Below are positions 13,318 through 24,600 of a stretch of DNA of 64,000 nt, one piece after another. This DNA is from Brachypodium distachyon (taxonomy: Eukaryota > Streptophyta > Magnoliopsida > Poales > Poaceae): NCBI RefSeq assembly GCF_000005505.3, contig NC_016132.3, positions 42,608,914 through 42,672,913 of the forward strand. Reading direction: 5' to 3'. Both the position numbers and the translations under genes were made by a program. The notes beneath the pieces were generated by a model. That model did no database searches, was not told the DNA's origin, and saw only the letters and a program-made list of their open reading frames with translations. How positions within the stretch are numbered: position 1 is the stretch's first letter; every line of letters starts with the position of its first letter.

Positions 13318-13535
13318 AGATAATTTGCTTTCCCAATTCTTTGTTGAGACATTTCTTATGAGCTAGTACAACTACTGGAAGCATGTTTTTCTTCCTTGCC
13401 CAGATTTCAATTCTGGGTTCTTTTTCAGATAATTTGCTTTTCCAATTCTTTGTTGAGACATTTTTTATGAGCTAGTAGAACTACTTGAAGCATATCTTTC
13501 TTTCCTACCCAGATTTTAATTCTGGGTTTAGGGTT
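13318..13535. repeat. Two tandem units of about 109 bp
   Basis: Units at 13318-13426 and 13427-13535 share AGATAATTTGCTTT, TTGTTGAGACATTT, GAGCTAGTA and CCCAGATTT...AATTCTGGGTT. A third related copy is visible at about 11188-11250, just left of the solo LTR. So the LTR inserted into an older repeat spanning at least 11.2-13.5 kb. Confidence 0.6.
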
Positions 13536-13930
13536 ACAGATACGTGCAGCATCAAAACAAACCCTTAATCTGGGGTGAGGAGGGAGGAAGAAGTGCTTCA
13601 TAGTTGGGGTGTTTTTTTTTTGCCTTGCTTTTTGCATTTTTTAATTGCCTAAGAGGCAACTTATTTAGTTGTAGTTTTGACCCTGACACGGCAGATTAAC
13701 AACCTAACGTAGCAATTTTACCCCGCATGGTGAAGGGGGCTGGTAGTGGCAGGTTGGGCGCACGGGGAGCCAAAATTTTCCTTTTAAGGAAGCTGGGGAA
13801 CCGTGCATACCATATTTGGATGTGCACCCTAAGCACTCTAACAGTGCACGATCACCCCTAGCAAAGTCCTTCTTATTGATGCTATAATCTAAAAATAGCT
13901 CTAGGTGACTGCCTTCCTGAACAGGCCTCG

Positions 13931-15475
13931 TTAAACCTCATAAAGGTAGTCGTAATACTTTTTCTGGTACCACTCATCGTTGCAACAGTGCTGATGGTTA
14001 TCCGCCAGCTGGCCCTTGAAGAAGAGGAAACGGGCATCTCCCGAGGCCCGTCCGTCGACGCACAGGAGCTCCTGCTGCCTCCTGACCCATGATTCGCTTG
14101 GGGGCTTGCCGTAATTTGCTCTGGCAGTATCGTCCATGCAGTGGAACTCCATGGCCTTGAGGAACCTGCTCCTCCCGTGAAGGAACCTGGCCATCTCTAT
14201 CTGCCACTCTTGGCCTCGGTAGACCTGGAACACCACCTTCTCGAGGTGGTTGTCTACGCAAGGAGGAATGGATCCCTCCGCCTCCCACGATCCCGGTGCG
14301 GCGGCAGACCTTGGACCATATGTCGGACTGTAAAGTGTAAACAACAATCAATCATGATGGTTACTATACACCAATGTGATTGATCAAATTTTATTTGGGC
14401 AGTAGTCCCGATATGATCGATCTATGCTAGAGGAACAATTAATTTACCTTGATGTAGAGCGTCTCCAGGCAAGGGAATAGCGTAAGGAGATGCAAGAGCC
14501 AACCGATGTACCCCTCGGTTGTGTAGCTCACCTCGACGGCTAGCGTCTTGAGAGATGGCATCAGAGTTCGCACAAGAAATTTATCTTTCTGCATACATAA
14601 ATAATTCACCAGTATACCTGAGAAAACCATGGACACTGCAATTACCATGACCGACTGATATCTGACAGAAGAGGGAGCTTACTTCCAGAATACTGTCCAC
14701 GATCTGGATCGCGCGGAAGCTCATGCCGAGGTAGCCCAGGAACTCCAGCTTGGGCGCGTGTGCGACCTTGAGATGCACTGGCCTCATGTACATTGCGTCG
14801 CCGAGAAGCACCTCCAGGTTCGGAGCGTCCTCGACGAAGAGCTCGTCAAAGCTGCCGCAGGTGCTCAGGACCTTGAGGCTCCGAGAACGGACAAGGGCGC
14901 GGCCGCACTTGCTCATGGACCGCGCCTTGAGGGACTCCAGCGCCGTGCACTGAGCCAGCAGGAGTTGAGGGCGTCGTCGGAGATTGTGACATCGAACAGG
15001 TCGAGCTCTTTGAGGAGTGACAAGGGTGCGGCGGCATTATCGGCGGCCACCTCCGGGAAAATGGCGCAGATCAAGCAGAGGCGCGTCAAGGAGGCGCAGG
15101 CGAAGAGGGAGGCCGGGATGCTCTCCCGCCTGTGGCTGAAGGATAGGGAGAAGCAGAGGGAGAGCTCGTGGACGCCGCGGTCCGCGAGATCCTGGAGCAA
15201 CCCGTCTACGTGGTTGACGGAGGGGTCGGCGCCGAAGCTTGGAAGCAGAGCCCGGTGGTGCTGAGAGAGCGTGCGCAGCCGGTAATGAGGGCGCCGCCAG
15301 GGGTGACAGCTTTGAAGTCGGCGAGAGTATGGGGGAAGAGGCGGCGCCACCGAGAAGCAAGGGCGGTTGACCTCGCCGCTTCGAAGCTAGGGAGGAGGGA
15401 GAGGATCGTGATCAGGATGCAATCCGGGAGGTCGCTGATGCGATCCCGGCGGACCCGGCCGAATTCGGGCGCCAT
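13931..15475 (-). pseudogene. F-box/LRR (FBD-type) protein gene, frameshifted
   Basis: The reading frame from 15475 opens with an F-box (DRISDLPDCILITILSLL, about residues 11-28, then SRWRRLF). Grass F-box/LRR proteins of this class act as substrate receptors of SCF ubiquitin ligases. Probable exons on the minus strand are 15475-14683, 14588-14448 and 14327-13931. Exon 1 changes frame twice. One shift is near 15260-15290, where the frame moves into LSQHHRALLPSFGADP. The other is near 14960-14975, where DDALNS moves into AQCTALESLKARSMSKCG. Each looks like loss of one base. A third possible shift lies in exon 3 near 14260. LRR-like segments (PNLEVLLGD, APKLEFLGYLG) follow. It is most likely a pseudogene. 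Assembly errors in GC-rich sequence are the alternative. Confidence 0.75.
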
Positions 15476-15849
15476 CTCAGGTGAATTGGAGTGTTGCTGC
15501 GCAGGCCGTAGTAGATCTTTTTCGAGGAAGACGGCGGCTCTTCGGTACGGAACTCTGCTCGGAGCACCGGGGTTGCCCTATCTTATTGCAACTGAATTCA
15601 GCGCCCACTGATTCATCCCCGTTGGGCCAAGAGCCCAAGAGATACGGTACGGGCCGTACGGCCCAAATTCAGCACGCTTCTTTTGTTTTCCAATTCCATC
15701 CTCTTTTTTCTTCCCGTGCGTGTATGTTGTCCATTAGCCAGAATCAATCGCCAGACAAAAAAGGGTGACTTGAACTGTGTTTTCGTATGAAGAATAAACT
15801 TTATTACAGCTTCCAACTCAGCATTCAAAATAGAATTCATCTACGACAT

Positions 15850-16470
15850 CGTATTGTTAGGTTGAGATTTTCAAAACATTATTTAAAAACAAATAAAAAA
15901 GCTCATCAAAAAAAAAATGTTACTATAACTCACAAAATTTATTCTACTGCATATGACAAATGCTAATGTGTGTCAAAAAGATTGTTCAAGTAGTTTATAT
16001 AAATTGTTCTTGTTAAGGAACATTCAAAAAATTATGTTCCACCTCGATCAACGCCTAACATGTCCACGTAAATCAAGAAAACCTAATCATATAGTTCATA
16101 AAAATCTTCATCTTCACAAATAAATGTTCACTAAAATCTTCATCTTTGCAAAAAATGTTTACTAAAATTGTTCATAAAAAATATTCATCTCTACTAAAAT
16201 AAATGTTTACTGCAAGATAGAAGTTCATCTACTTAAGAAATATCTTCGACAAGCTTATATGAGATGTTTTATTTCATTCATAGAAAAATGTTATAATATC
16301 TTTAATTGTTTGAGCAAAGTGCTATAGTACTACTGAAGAAACAACATAAAAAGAAAAAAGAAATAAATGATTGATAAAGTATTTGGGAAGAATACAATTC
16401 TGTGACAAGTAATGAACAATTTTTATGGGTCATTAGAAACAAAATAGCAAACATATTTTTGGGAAAAAAA
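15850..16470. other. AT-rich stretch with short degenerate repeats
   Basis: The motif TGTT(C/T)ACTAAAAT...CATCT recurs several times between about 16120 and 16230. No coding potential or terminal repeats were identified. Confidence 0.4.
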
Positions 16471-16473
16471 CTA

Positions 16474-16566
16474 CTCCTTCCGATCGATGATAAGCGTCTC
16501 AGATTTAGTTCAAAGTTAGTATAAAATCATACTAAATTTGAGACACTTATTATGGATCGAAGGGAG
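16474..16566. mobile_element. Stowaway MITE
   Basis: This 93-bp foldback has ends CTCCTTCCGATCGATGATAAG and an inverted right end ATTATGGATCGAAGGGAG. TA flanks both sides. Confidence 0.8.
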
Positions 16567-16622
16567 TAGCTAATAGAAATTTCCAAAGAAGTTGTGAACA
16601 ATTTTCTTAGCTGATAGAAATA

Positions 16623-16735
16623 CTCCCTCCGATCAATATTACTTGTTTCAAATTTGCTCAAATATGGATGTATCTATGTTTAAAAAGCGTCTTTATACAT
16701 GTAATATTTCAACAAGTAATATGGGTCGGAGGGAG
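16623..16735. mobile_element. Stowaway MITE
   Basis: This 113-bp element has ends CTCCCTCCGATCAATATTAC and GTAATATGGGTCGGAGGGAG, with TA on both sides. It is closely related to the element at 32182-32293. Confidence 0.85.
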
Positions 16736-16994
16736 TAGTAATTGTTTTTTGAGGGAATAGAAATAGTCAACTTTGTTACCTTCTTACACCATTAAATTTA
16801 ATGATAACAAATTGTGTAGAATCAATTTCAGATATGACTCATTATATGAGTTATTTCACCATCGACTAAAGATGGAATGTAAAGTAAACCTGCATGGACA
16901 CCCTTGCAACACCGAAAACCATGCCTAGAGGAAGCTAGAGAACCGAAACAAGGTGTCACGAAACGACGAGTGGAATGAGCATAGAACTCCCTAA

Positions 16995-17112
16995 GACCTC
17001 GTTCGTTTACAAAATTACCTGCAGGTAAAGAAAAGGATTGAGGGGAATTAGAGAGAAATTAAACTACAATCCCATGAACCTCGGTTGATGCCGAGATTAT
17101 CCGAACGAGGCC
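16995..17112. mobile_element. Possible Tourist/PIF-Harbinger-like MITE
   Basis: A short element with inverted ends GACCTCGTTCG and CGAACGAGGCC, resembling the GGCC(T)TGTTCGG ends of grass Tourist-like MITEs. Length is about 118 bp. No clear 3-bp target duplication is seen, so the call is tentative. Confidence 0.45.
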
Positions 17113-17487
17113 TGACAGGTCATTTGCCGGCGTTTCTGCTGAACATGCCGGCCGTTTGCAGTATGAAGACTAGAATGTTTATTTTTTTACATGGACTAGA
17201 ATGTTTATTTGGTTCGCTGAAACGGAACCATGGCTGCATGCTTGCAGTAGCCGTCCTTATGCGGTTACAAAGTTGCTACAGCCCGTTCAGAAGAAAAGTT
17301 GCTGACGTTAAGCAGCCCCAGATCAACTCCTTTCCCATTTAATCCCCCATAAATAACCTTCTTGTAACTCCTGTTAGTTAACGCAATAAAACAAAGAAAG
17401 AACATCCCAATTTACTTTTCTCGATTCCGCGTCCCATGTTCCTCGTATGCAGAACTATAGACTCGTTTTCCACATAGAAGAGCAGAG

Positions 17488-18216
17488 ATGGAGGACAACA
17501 CGAAGAGAACCAAGCTGCACAAGTCCCTGCAGCTCTGCATTTCCAGGAAGCTCAAGAAGATCCCCCGTATCCACATCCCCAGCTCAAACATTCCAGTAAA
17601 CATAGCCAGTAGGCGGCTTCTCTCCACCTGCAGGTTCCCACGGACCCCATCGCTGGACATCGACCAGGCTGCTGCCGCCGACAACAGTAGAGAGCAGGCA
17701 GCGACGCTCTCCGATGTCGACCGCTTCCTCTTCGACAACTTCAGGTCTCTCTACATCCATGACCGTGACGAAGATGTGTGCCTGTCCTCGTCTCTGGGAA
17801 CATCCAGCTCCCTTGCCAACGGGACGCAGCCAACTGCAGAAACATCATCGTTGTCTGAGTCGGGTGCAGAAGACATCAGAGAAGCCAGCCCAGGTGATGA
17901 ACACGGCAACAATACGGCCATAGTGCTGTTCTCCATTGATCCCTACACAGACTTCCGGGGATCCATGCAGAACATGACAAAGATGCACCATTGTCAGGAA
18001 TCTAAGACACTGGATTGGGACTTCTTGGAGGAGCTACTCTTTTACTACCTGCAGCTCAATGATCAAAGTGTGCACAAGTATATTCTCAAGGCCTTTGCTG
18101 ACCTTACTGCTGGAACCCACAAGGATAACCCAGTCCATGGAAAAGAGTACTGGGTTGGCAAGAGCGTTAGTTGTAGGAAACAACATAGATCCAAAAATTA
18201 TGTAACTCGAAATTAA
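17488..18216 (+). CDS. OVATE family protein (OFP) transcriptional repressor
   Basis: An intronless frame of 242 residues. The C-terminal part (about residues 145-210) matches the OVATE domain: SIDPYTDFRGSM, then a DWDFLEELLFYYLQLN core and a YILKAFADL end. Family members are plant-specific repressors that bind TALE homeodomain proteins and affect organ shape and secondary walls. The N-terminal half is Ser/Thr-rich and low in conservation, as is usual. A basic stretch (LCISRKLKKIPRIHIP, residues 16-31) may aid nuclear location. About 32 residues follow the OVATE domain, a little longer than many OFPs, but no splice alternative is compelling. The ATG at 17488 is the first in frame, after a TAAATAA-rich upstream region near 17348. 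It looks intact. Confidence 0.9.
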   Translation: MEDNTKRTKLHKSLQLCISRKLKKIPRIHIPSSNIPVNIASRRLLSTCRFPRTPSLDIDQAAAADNSREQAATLSDVDRFLFDNFRSLYIHDRDEDVCLSSSLGTSSSLANGTQPTAETSSLSESGAEDIREASPGDEHGNNTAIVLFSIDPYTDFRGSMQNMTKMHHCQESKTLDWDFLEELLFYYLQLNDQSVHKYILKAFADLTAGTHKDNPVHGKEYWVGKSVSCRKQHRSKNYVTRN

Positions 18217-18628
18217 AATTGTTTACAGGACTCAAATAGCTACTGTGATAGGACATCTATTGCATCCTCTTCCGCACATAAATGTAACAGGATATATAAA
18301 ATAGAACTACCTGTAAAATAAGATGCAGTACATGACTCCACTAACATTGTGGCTGGCATTTTGTTGAATTATTTGAATTATGATAATCCCACTGGTTGAA
18401 CTGCTTTTATAAGTTTTGCCATTTGGTTAGCTTCTTTTGCTATAATCTGCAGAAGATAGAGTTAAATCACCTCTAGGCTAATAGAAAAACAGAAGAGATC
18501 CTTGTTGTAAGTGCAGTATATCGGTGTATTGTAAGCTTTAGCAGGATTATAATCTAGTTTGCAAAACAGGGTGCTTAATATTTCCACAGTAAGTTAAGCC
18601 TAATGCAGAAATCAACATACTGCAGTTT

Positions 18629-18631
<3 letters not shown>

Positions 18632-18673
<42 letters not shown>
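18632..18673. repeat. (TA)n microsatellite
   Basis: About 21 uninterrupted TA units lie immediately left of a Stowaway element. Confidence 0.95.
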
Positions 18674-18677
<4 letters not shown>

Positions 18678-18682
18678 TTATA

Positions 18683-18764
18683 CTCCTTCCGATCCTAAAT
18701 TCTTGTCGTGGTTTTAGTTCAAATTTGTACTAAAACCATGACAAGAATTTATGATCGGAGGAAG
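18683..18764. mobile_element. Stowaway MITE
   Basis: This 82-bp almost perfect foldback starts CTCCTTCCGATCCTAAATTC and ends GAATTTATGATCGGAGGAAG. TA flanks both sides. Confidence 0.85.
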
Positions 18765-18765
18765 T

Positions 18766-21620
18766 AACAGAACCCAAGTGTTGATAATGTGTCCCACAAA
18801 AACAATACATGATAATTACATTGTTTAATTAACAGTTGAGCATCCGTACACATTTCCACACTATGTGCAAGTCACTGACTAGCTGGTATTAAACCTGTAG
18901 ATATGGATGATGTAGATTGGTTTTTTCAAACCGCCAGGACATTGTCATGTCGACGACTATGGCATCATATGGCTTTAAGAACCTACACTTCTTCAACGGC
19001 TCTCATCAGATAATTGCATAAATTCAGTGGAATTGCTCAGGCTTGCTGATCGAGCGCACAGATCTGAAACAGGAAGCACATGCCGCAGATCAACCCCTTA
19101 AGTTTACAAAATTTCATCTGCAGATGCAAAATGTGATCAGAAACTTGAATAATCATACCATAATAATGAAGATAATTAATGAAAAGGGTCAATGAATTGT
19201 TGAGGAACATGTTCGAAATACAAAATATATCAAATAGTGTGCAGAAAATACAAATAGTCTAAACATCATAACTGATCTATGCCCATGCTATTTCATGTTT
19301 AATAATAACAAAGGGCACTCTAAAGATTTAATAAAAAGGGAAATATTTAATTCTACTCTATCTTGCTTGACAGATCAATAACAAACTTACGTCCTTCAGG
19401 AACCTGAATGTTCCCGGTTCATAGAAAGATCAACATATCATGGAAATATGGATACCTGGTGAAATATTGATATACAACGTGAAGGTGACAAGCCCTAGGA
19501 GCTAAATAAATTGCTCGTGGGGCTGCAACACATGATGTGGATGGTGATGGATGCGGCTTGCCTGTTCCCTGCCCTTGCTCCCATCTGTGCTCCGCGGCCA
19601 TCCGTTAGTCATCGAATGGTTCTGCTGTTTTGCTCTTCCTGCGACCCTCTTCCAGTAAAAAAAAAATGCAAGTATCTTCCGTATTTCCTTCTTCCTCTGG
19701 TACCATCGATCCGCCACCGCCGCCCACCTCTCCTCTGCCAGCCAGCTGATTTCGTCCAAGGCTGACCGGAACCGGGTGCGCTGATGGCCTGACGCAAAGA
19801 TGGAGTGTTCACGGACAGGGGCGGAGCCAGATCTTCATCCACCAGTGTTATCGCTACGGCTGCGGTGGGGACGGCCACTGGAGGAGGAGGAGCAGGCAGG
19901 AGGAACAATTTGGCGAGATGGCGGCCGAGAGTAGCAACCCGTCAAGCCGCGCTCGAAGTTGTAGGCTGCAGAAGCACAGTGGAAGCACCGCCGGCCAGCA
20001 CATTCCTCGCGTGGTGCCTTCATCTGTCCGCAAGGAAGCTACCAGCAGTTCGCAAGGGAGCTGAGATGATCTTCAATTTCTTGAATTTTGTAGATATAGC
20101 CATGATCTATGCTCGTGTACACTTAATTGTGCATAGAGATAATTTCTGGTAACTAAGCATAAGCCGACGGCTATCTCGCCGCGGCGGAGGGCCAGGTGCT
20201 TGCTGTGTGTGTATTAGGGAAGGAATTAGTATGATCGGTATTTTTGTGGGGGTTTTCTGGGCAGGGAAAATCACACGTGAGTTAAGTGAGAGGTGGAAGC
20301 CGTTCGATAGATAACGCACGGATGGGAACAGGGATGAGAAGCAGGCAAACTGCGTCCAATGGTGATTGGACACTTTGCATGCATATGATGTGCATGATAT
20401 GGAAGGATGGTGATGTGGACGATATGCATGTGCAGCTTGCAAACATTAAATGCTTCTTAGTGGGGATCAACTTTATACAGATTATCGATAAACGGCATAA
20501 TCCCACAGAGCATAACACTAAAAGGCTAACTTAAGAAGTACTATTACCAGGAACAAAATAACCTTGTCTATTTACAAAAACCAAAAATATATATGCATAC
20601 CCCTACTAAATCACATGCTACAACCACTTGTCCTCTTCCAAATAATTAAGAAGTACGGAGTATTAGACAGTGGAAACACTGCATCAACTATACTCTTGAT
20701 TACCTCAATGGATGGACATTCCAAATGGAAACTCACAATGCTAGTGACAATTATACTGAAACGGAGGAAGTAACATCCAACTAAATACAGGCTCTGAAGA
20801 TTTGTTCTCTATATTTGTTAAACACAAACAAGACAACCAGCATAATTTATGTACTCTACCAACAAACGGTGCTCACTGAAGTCTGCCTTATCAATAAGCT
20901 AGAACTGTAGAGAAACCATGACTTAGACGGAGAAAACAAAAAATAATGGATTTTAGTCGAAGGAACTAGATAGCCTTTATTCTTCAGAAAACAAAACACA
21001 AAGAGGGCAACTAAACCTAATTCACTCATGAACATCAAACTGTGTTGAGTGTTCACATGATGAAGTCTAGAGCTTTACGGACTAGTAAAAAATATGGAAG
21101 TCCTGCAATTATTGCCAGGATCATTTTATATTTGGAAGGTCACTAAATTTTCTGCCTGCAGATTTAGCAAGCTTAATGTTGAGTTCTATAATGCCAATTT
21201 ACATTCCCTACAAACCGGAAGCAACATTCTTCATCTGTTCTTTGTACTTGTCAAATTGGACACTGACACGGCACACGGGGACCTCCAAAATACAGATATT
21301 TGACCATTGCTTCGTCTCATTATATGTCATGAAATTTAAGGAAAAACAATTATGAAGTACTTTTGATGAGGAATCTCCTAATACAATTTTGATGGGGCAA
21401 ATCCAAATATTTTTGTCTGTGTTAGTGGTCAAAGTTTCAAAAGTTTGACTGTCCATTCTAAACGGGATCTATTTGAGACCGGAGGTAGCATGACATTATA
21501 AAATTATGAGATGAACCTCAAGAATGAATGTTCTGCTGGAAAATAGTTAGACATAAATGGTAATCAGCACTGGAAAATTGTTTAGGGTGAAACATACCTT
21601 TAAATATGTGCAACAGATGA
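18766..21620. other. Intergenic region between OFP and RTEL1
   Basis: No supported gene is present. The GC-rich patch at 19560-20060 gives overlapping open frames on both strands without recognisable domains. A CAGGGGCGGAGCC word at 19816 resembles the end of hAT-type elements, but no partner end was found. Sequences ending GAAACGGAGGAAG-TA near 20766 and GAGACCGGAGGTAG near 21483 look like single ends of decayed Stowaway elements. Confidence 0.45.
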
Positions 21621-21622
21621 TA

Positions 21623-24600
21623 TCAGTTTGTATTAGCCACAGTATATTTTCGAACAAGCTGCTCATATAATGGGAGATGATTCTTAGAAACAAAGACCCT
21701 GAACCTGTAAGAAAATGAGAACAATAATCAGGTATAACAAAGGTGTGATAGTTTTGTTTTCTGTTAAGTTGAGAACACAATGGAACAATGTGTTCCACAA
21801 ATTCCTAGTAATGACAAGAAACATAAATTTTTTACCCTTCCAGAAGTGGAAGACGCCCTGGAGATGAAAATAGTTTCGCTATTGCTTCAAGGGAATCTTT
21901 CATGTGCATGGATTTCGATTTTAAGGCCTTCATAAGTTCAACAAACTCTCCGTACTCAGCTGTACCGAGCTTTTCTCGAGCCTAATGAAAGTATTCAAAT
22001 TGGAGAATTATTATCTCACACCGATAGTGCAAAGATAACCATACTAAGAATATAGCACTTACTCTGCAAAGCACAAAACGAAATCAAATTACACAGGACA
22101 GGCACAAGCAGCATACCTGCTTCAAGAAGGCCGGTCCAGTAGTAGGTTGGCCTCTAGACCTTTCCCCAATAACCTCATTTGTTTCACACGCTTCATCAAT
22201 AGTACTTCTTTTTGATAGAGGTGTAGATCGTTCACCTTGGTATCTAGGCAAGTCAACATTATGTTGCAATTTTGAAGAAACGTCATGAAGGCCAACGGCA
22301 TCATTGGATATGCCCGCTATTTTAGCTCTTTTTTTAAGCCTCAAAGACTTTAAAGAATGTTCCGTTAAATGCCCATGCATGGTCATATCAACCTGTGAAT
22401 CTTGAGACAGTTGGTCTCTTGAGGACGCGAGCTGTGAACTAGATGAACAGCCCTGTTTAATTGATGAAAGGGTAGCACGATTGGCAGGAGTGATCTGGGC
22501 AAACTTCATATAGTTACTCCTTCTTGTGGTCACGTTTAATGGTACTGTAGTTCCTCGGTGCTCATTTGCTGCAGTGGCAGCCTAGCAAAAGATAAAATAC
22601 TATCTATAAACCAGAGGTATTAAACTGAATATTGATTATCAATGTGAATGAAAAGGATATAGTTTTACCGAATAAGAGAGAATATCCTGAGGCGAATATT
22701 TGTCTGCAAGTGGTACTATACTATCTGTATATAACAACATTTTTGCAATAATTACTGAAAAGTCAAATTAACAAGAATAGCAAATCGGCACAAAGCCGTA
22801 AACACAATGTAGTAATTGATCACAGCAGTTCATAACAAATAAACCAGAACTGCAAGTAACATTTCGTTATCCATTTCCAAAGTTGCATTGTACAATGTGT
22901 ACTGCGTACCATTATATAATCAACATTCAACAGCCAGGTTAAACTCGTTTTTTTAAGCCCAGAGTCAGCGGCCCGACCATGTCCCCATATTCTATGAATG
23001 CAATAACATGAGGTTGGAAAGAATACTTCGGCACTATCATACAAAAAGGGTTACAAAAGTTCTACAATGTTAAGAAATAAAGTGCTGATTTTACTAAATA
23101 TGTGTGATTTTCCATATACAACCAAATAATGCACCTCACATGTAGGCACAATTTTTTTTCCCGATGATGGAGGAATAATTCTTTTTTAATTTAGATGATT
23201 TAGGCACAATTTCAGTCAAAAATTTAAAAGGGTAGACTTCCTTTTCTAAGTTTTCATAGTCCTCTTACTATTCAAGTTTGTGTATTTGACGCCATCAAGA
23301 TCAACTTTGTTCTTTAAGCCAAGCTAATATACGATCCCAACTGCAGTGCCACTGTACTGCTGGGCCATCCACGTTGGCGCACTGACAACATGAACAATGG
23401 CAAACTCCGCAAACTGCCCATCCACCAGTACCGCAAGTAGGACTGGCATGTTAGCCTAGGCAAGAAATGCTAAGGGTGGGGTTTTCTGAAACTATTTGAC
23501 CGTCAAACCTTCTGAAATTTCCTCAAGTATCTAGTCCTTACATCTATAACCAACTAATTGGTTGCACTGCTGCTAAGTGATGTGAGCTGTTAACTATAAT
23601 TTGACAGGGACAGTAATAATATAGAACCATGCTTTTGCGCTTTACACCATCAATAACAATCTCAATACAAAATGTACATAGATGCAGTCACCAATTAAGC
23701 CCCATTCAGCAAGCTTCAAACAATCAAGAAGAAAACCAACCAAAGGTTGTAACAAGGATCAATTTAAATATTTCAGCGGATGTCCTTTAGCATTAAAAAT
23801 GAGGAAACAACAAACAAAGAGCTCATCTCAAGATTCAAAACAGGATCCTTACCATCACAATCCATCTCTTTTGGCTTTGAAGAGTCTAAGGAAACTTTAT
23901 CTCGGAAAAATTTGGTCAATGTTTGAACTACTTCCCCATACTTTGAGTAGCACTGCAGGGAAAATATATCAGTAGAGATATCTCAAAGGGTATTGCAGGA
24001 TCAAAACAGCAAGTGTACCTTTATATAAGGTTTGAGCCAATAGGACATCTGAGATTGGTAATTTGGCCACACAAACCTGCAAGCCATGTGCACATACATG
24101 AAGCTCACTTAATACAAAGCTCCTCAAAAATATTTGACCGAAATAGCTTTATAGTTTATAACCAGACCGGATTCAAGATAAATGTCATTGGAGGTAACCA
24201 TGTGATCCTTGAGAATTTATATGTTTGCTGACCTGACATAACAGAGCCTCAGAGGATATCTTGATATTTTGATAGTGTCGATCATTTTTAGCATCATTCA
24301 ACGCATTATGGTATGAAATATACTGACAGAAAATCGCCTAAACAGATAAAACAGCATATAGAACAGCGGAAATGCACAAAGTAAATGCAGAATTTTGAAA
24401 CATTTTATTGTGGCGTATTCCAGTGAGAGGTCTAGCAGCAATCTAACCACATACTACTTACACAGAAACTGATGTTTAGATTTATACCTTTCGTCACAAT
24501 AAATGATTGCTCCGTAGTCATGGCGATGCCTGATGACCCGTCCAACGGCCTGATTAACAGCCCTCGCTGCTTGTTGTACATACCATTCCTCTCCTGTCAA

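Noticed and set aside
19502..20152. Overlapping frames of 84-115 codons on both strands
   Set aside because: No homology is recognised, and frames on opposite strands are equally good. The GC patch is not enough to call a gene.
20640..20770. Possible Stowaway element ending GAAACGGAGGAAG
   Set aside because: Only the right end is convincing. No matching left end or TA pair was found, so it is mentioned only within the intergenic entry.
24240..24370. Possible extra RTEL1 exon starting GCGATTTTCTGTCAG on the minus strand
   Set aside because: Joined after exon 17 it reaches a stop within about 14 codons. The exon at 24076-24019 restores the expected RTEL1 sequence ([12 protein letters not shown]) in phase.
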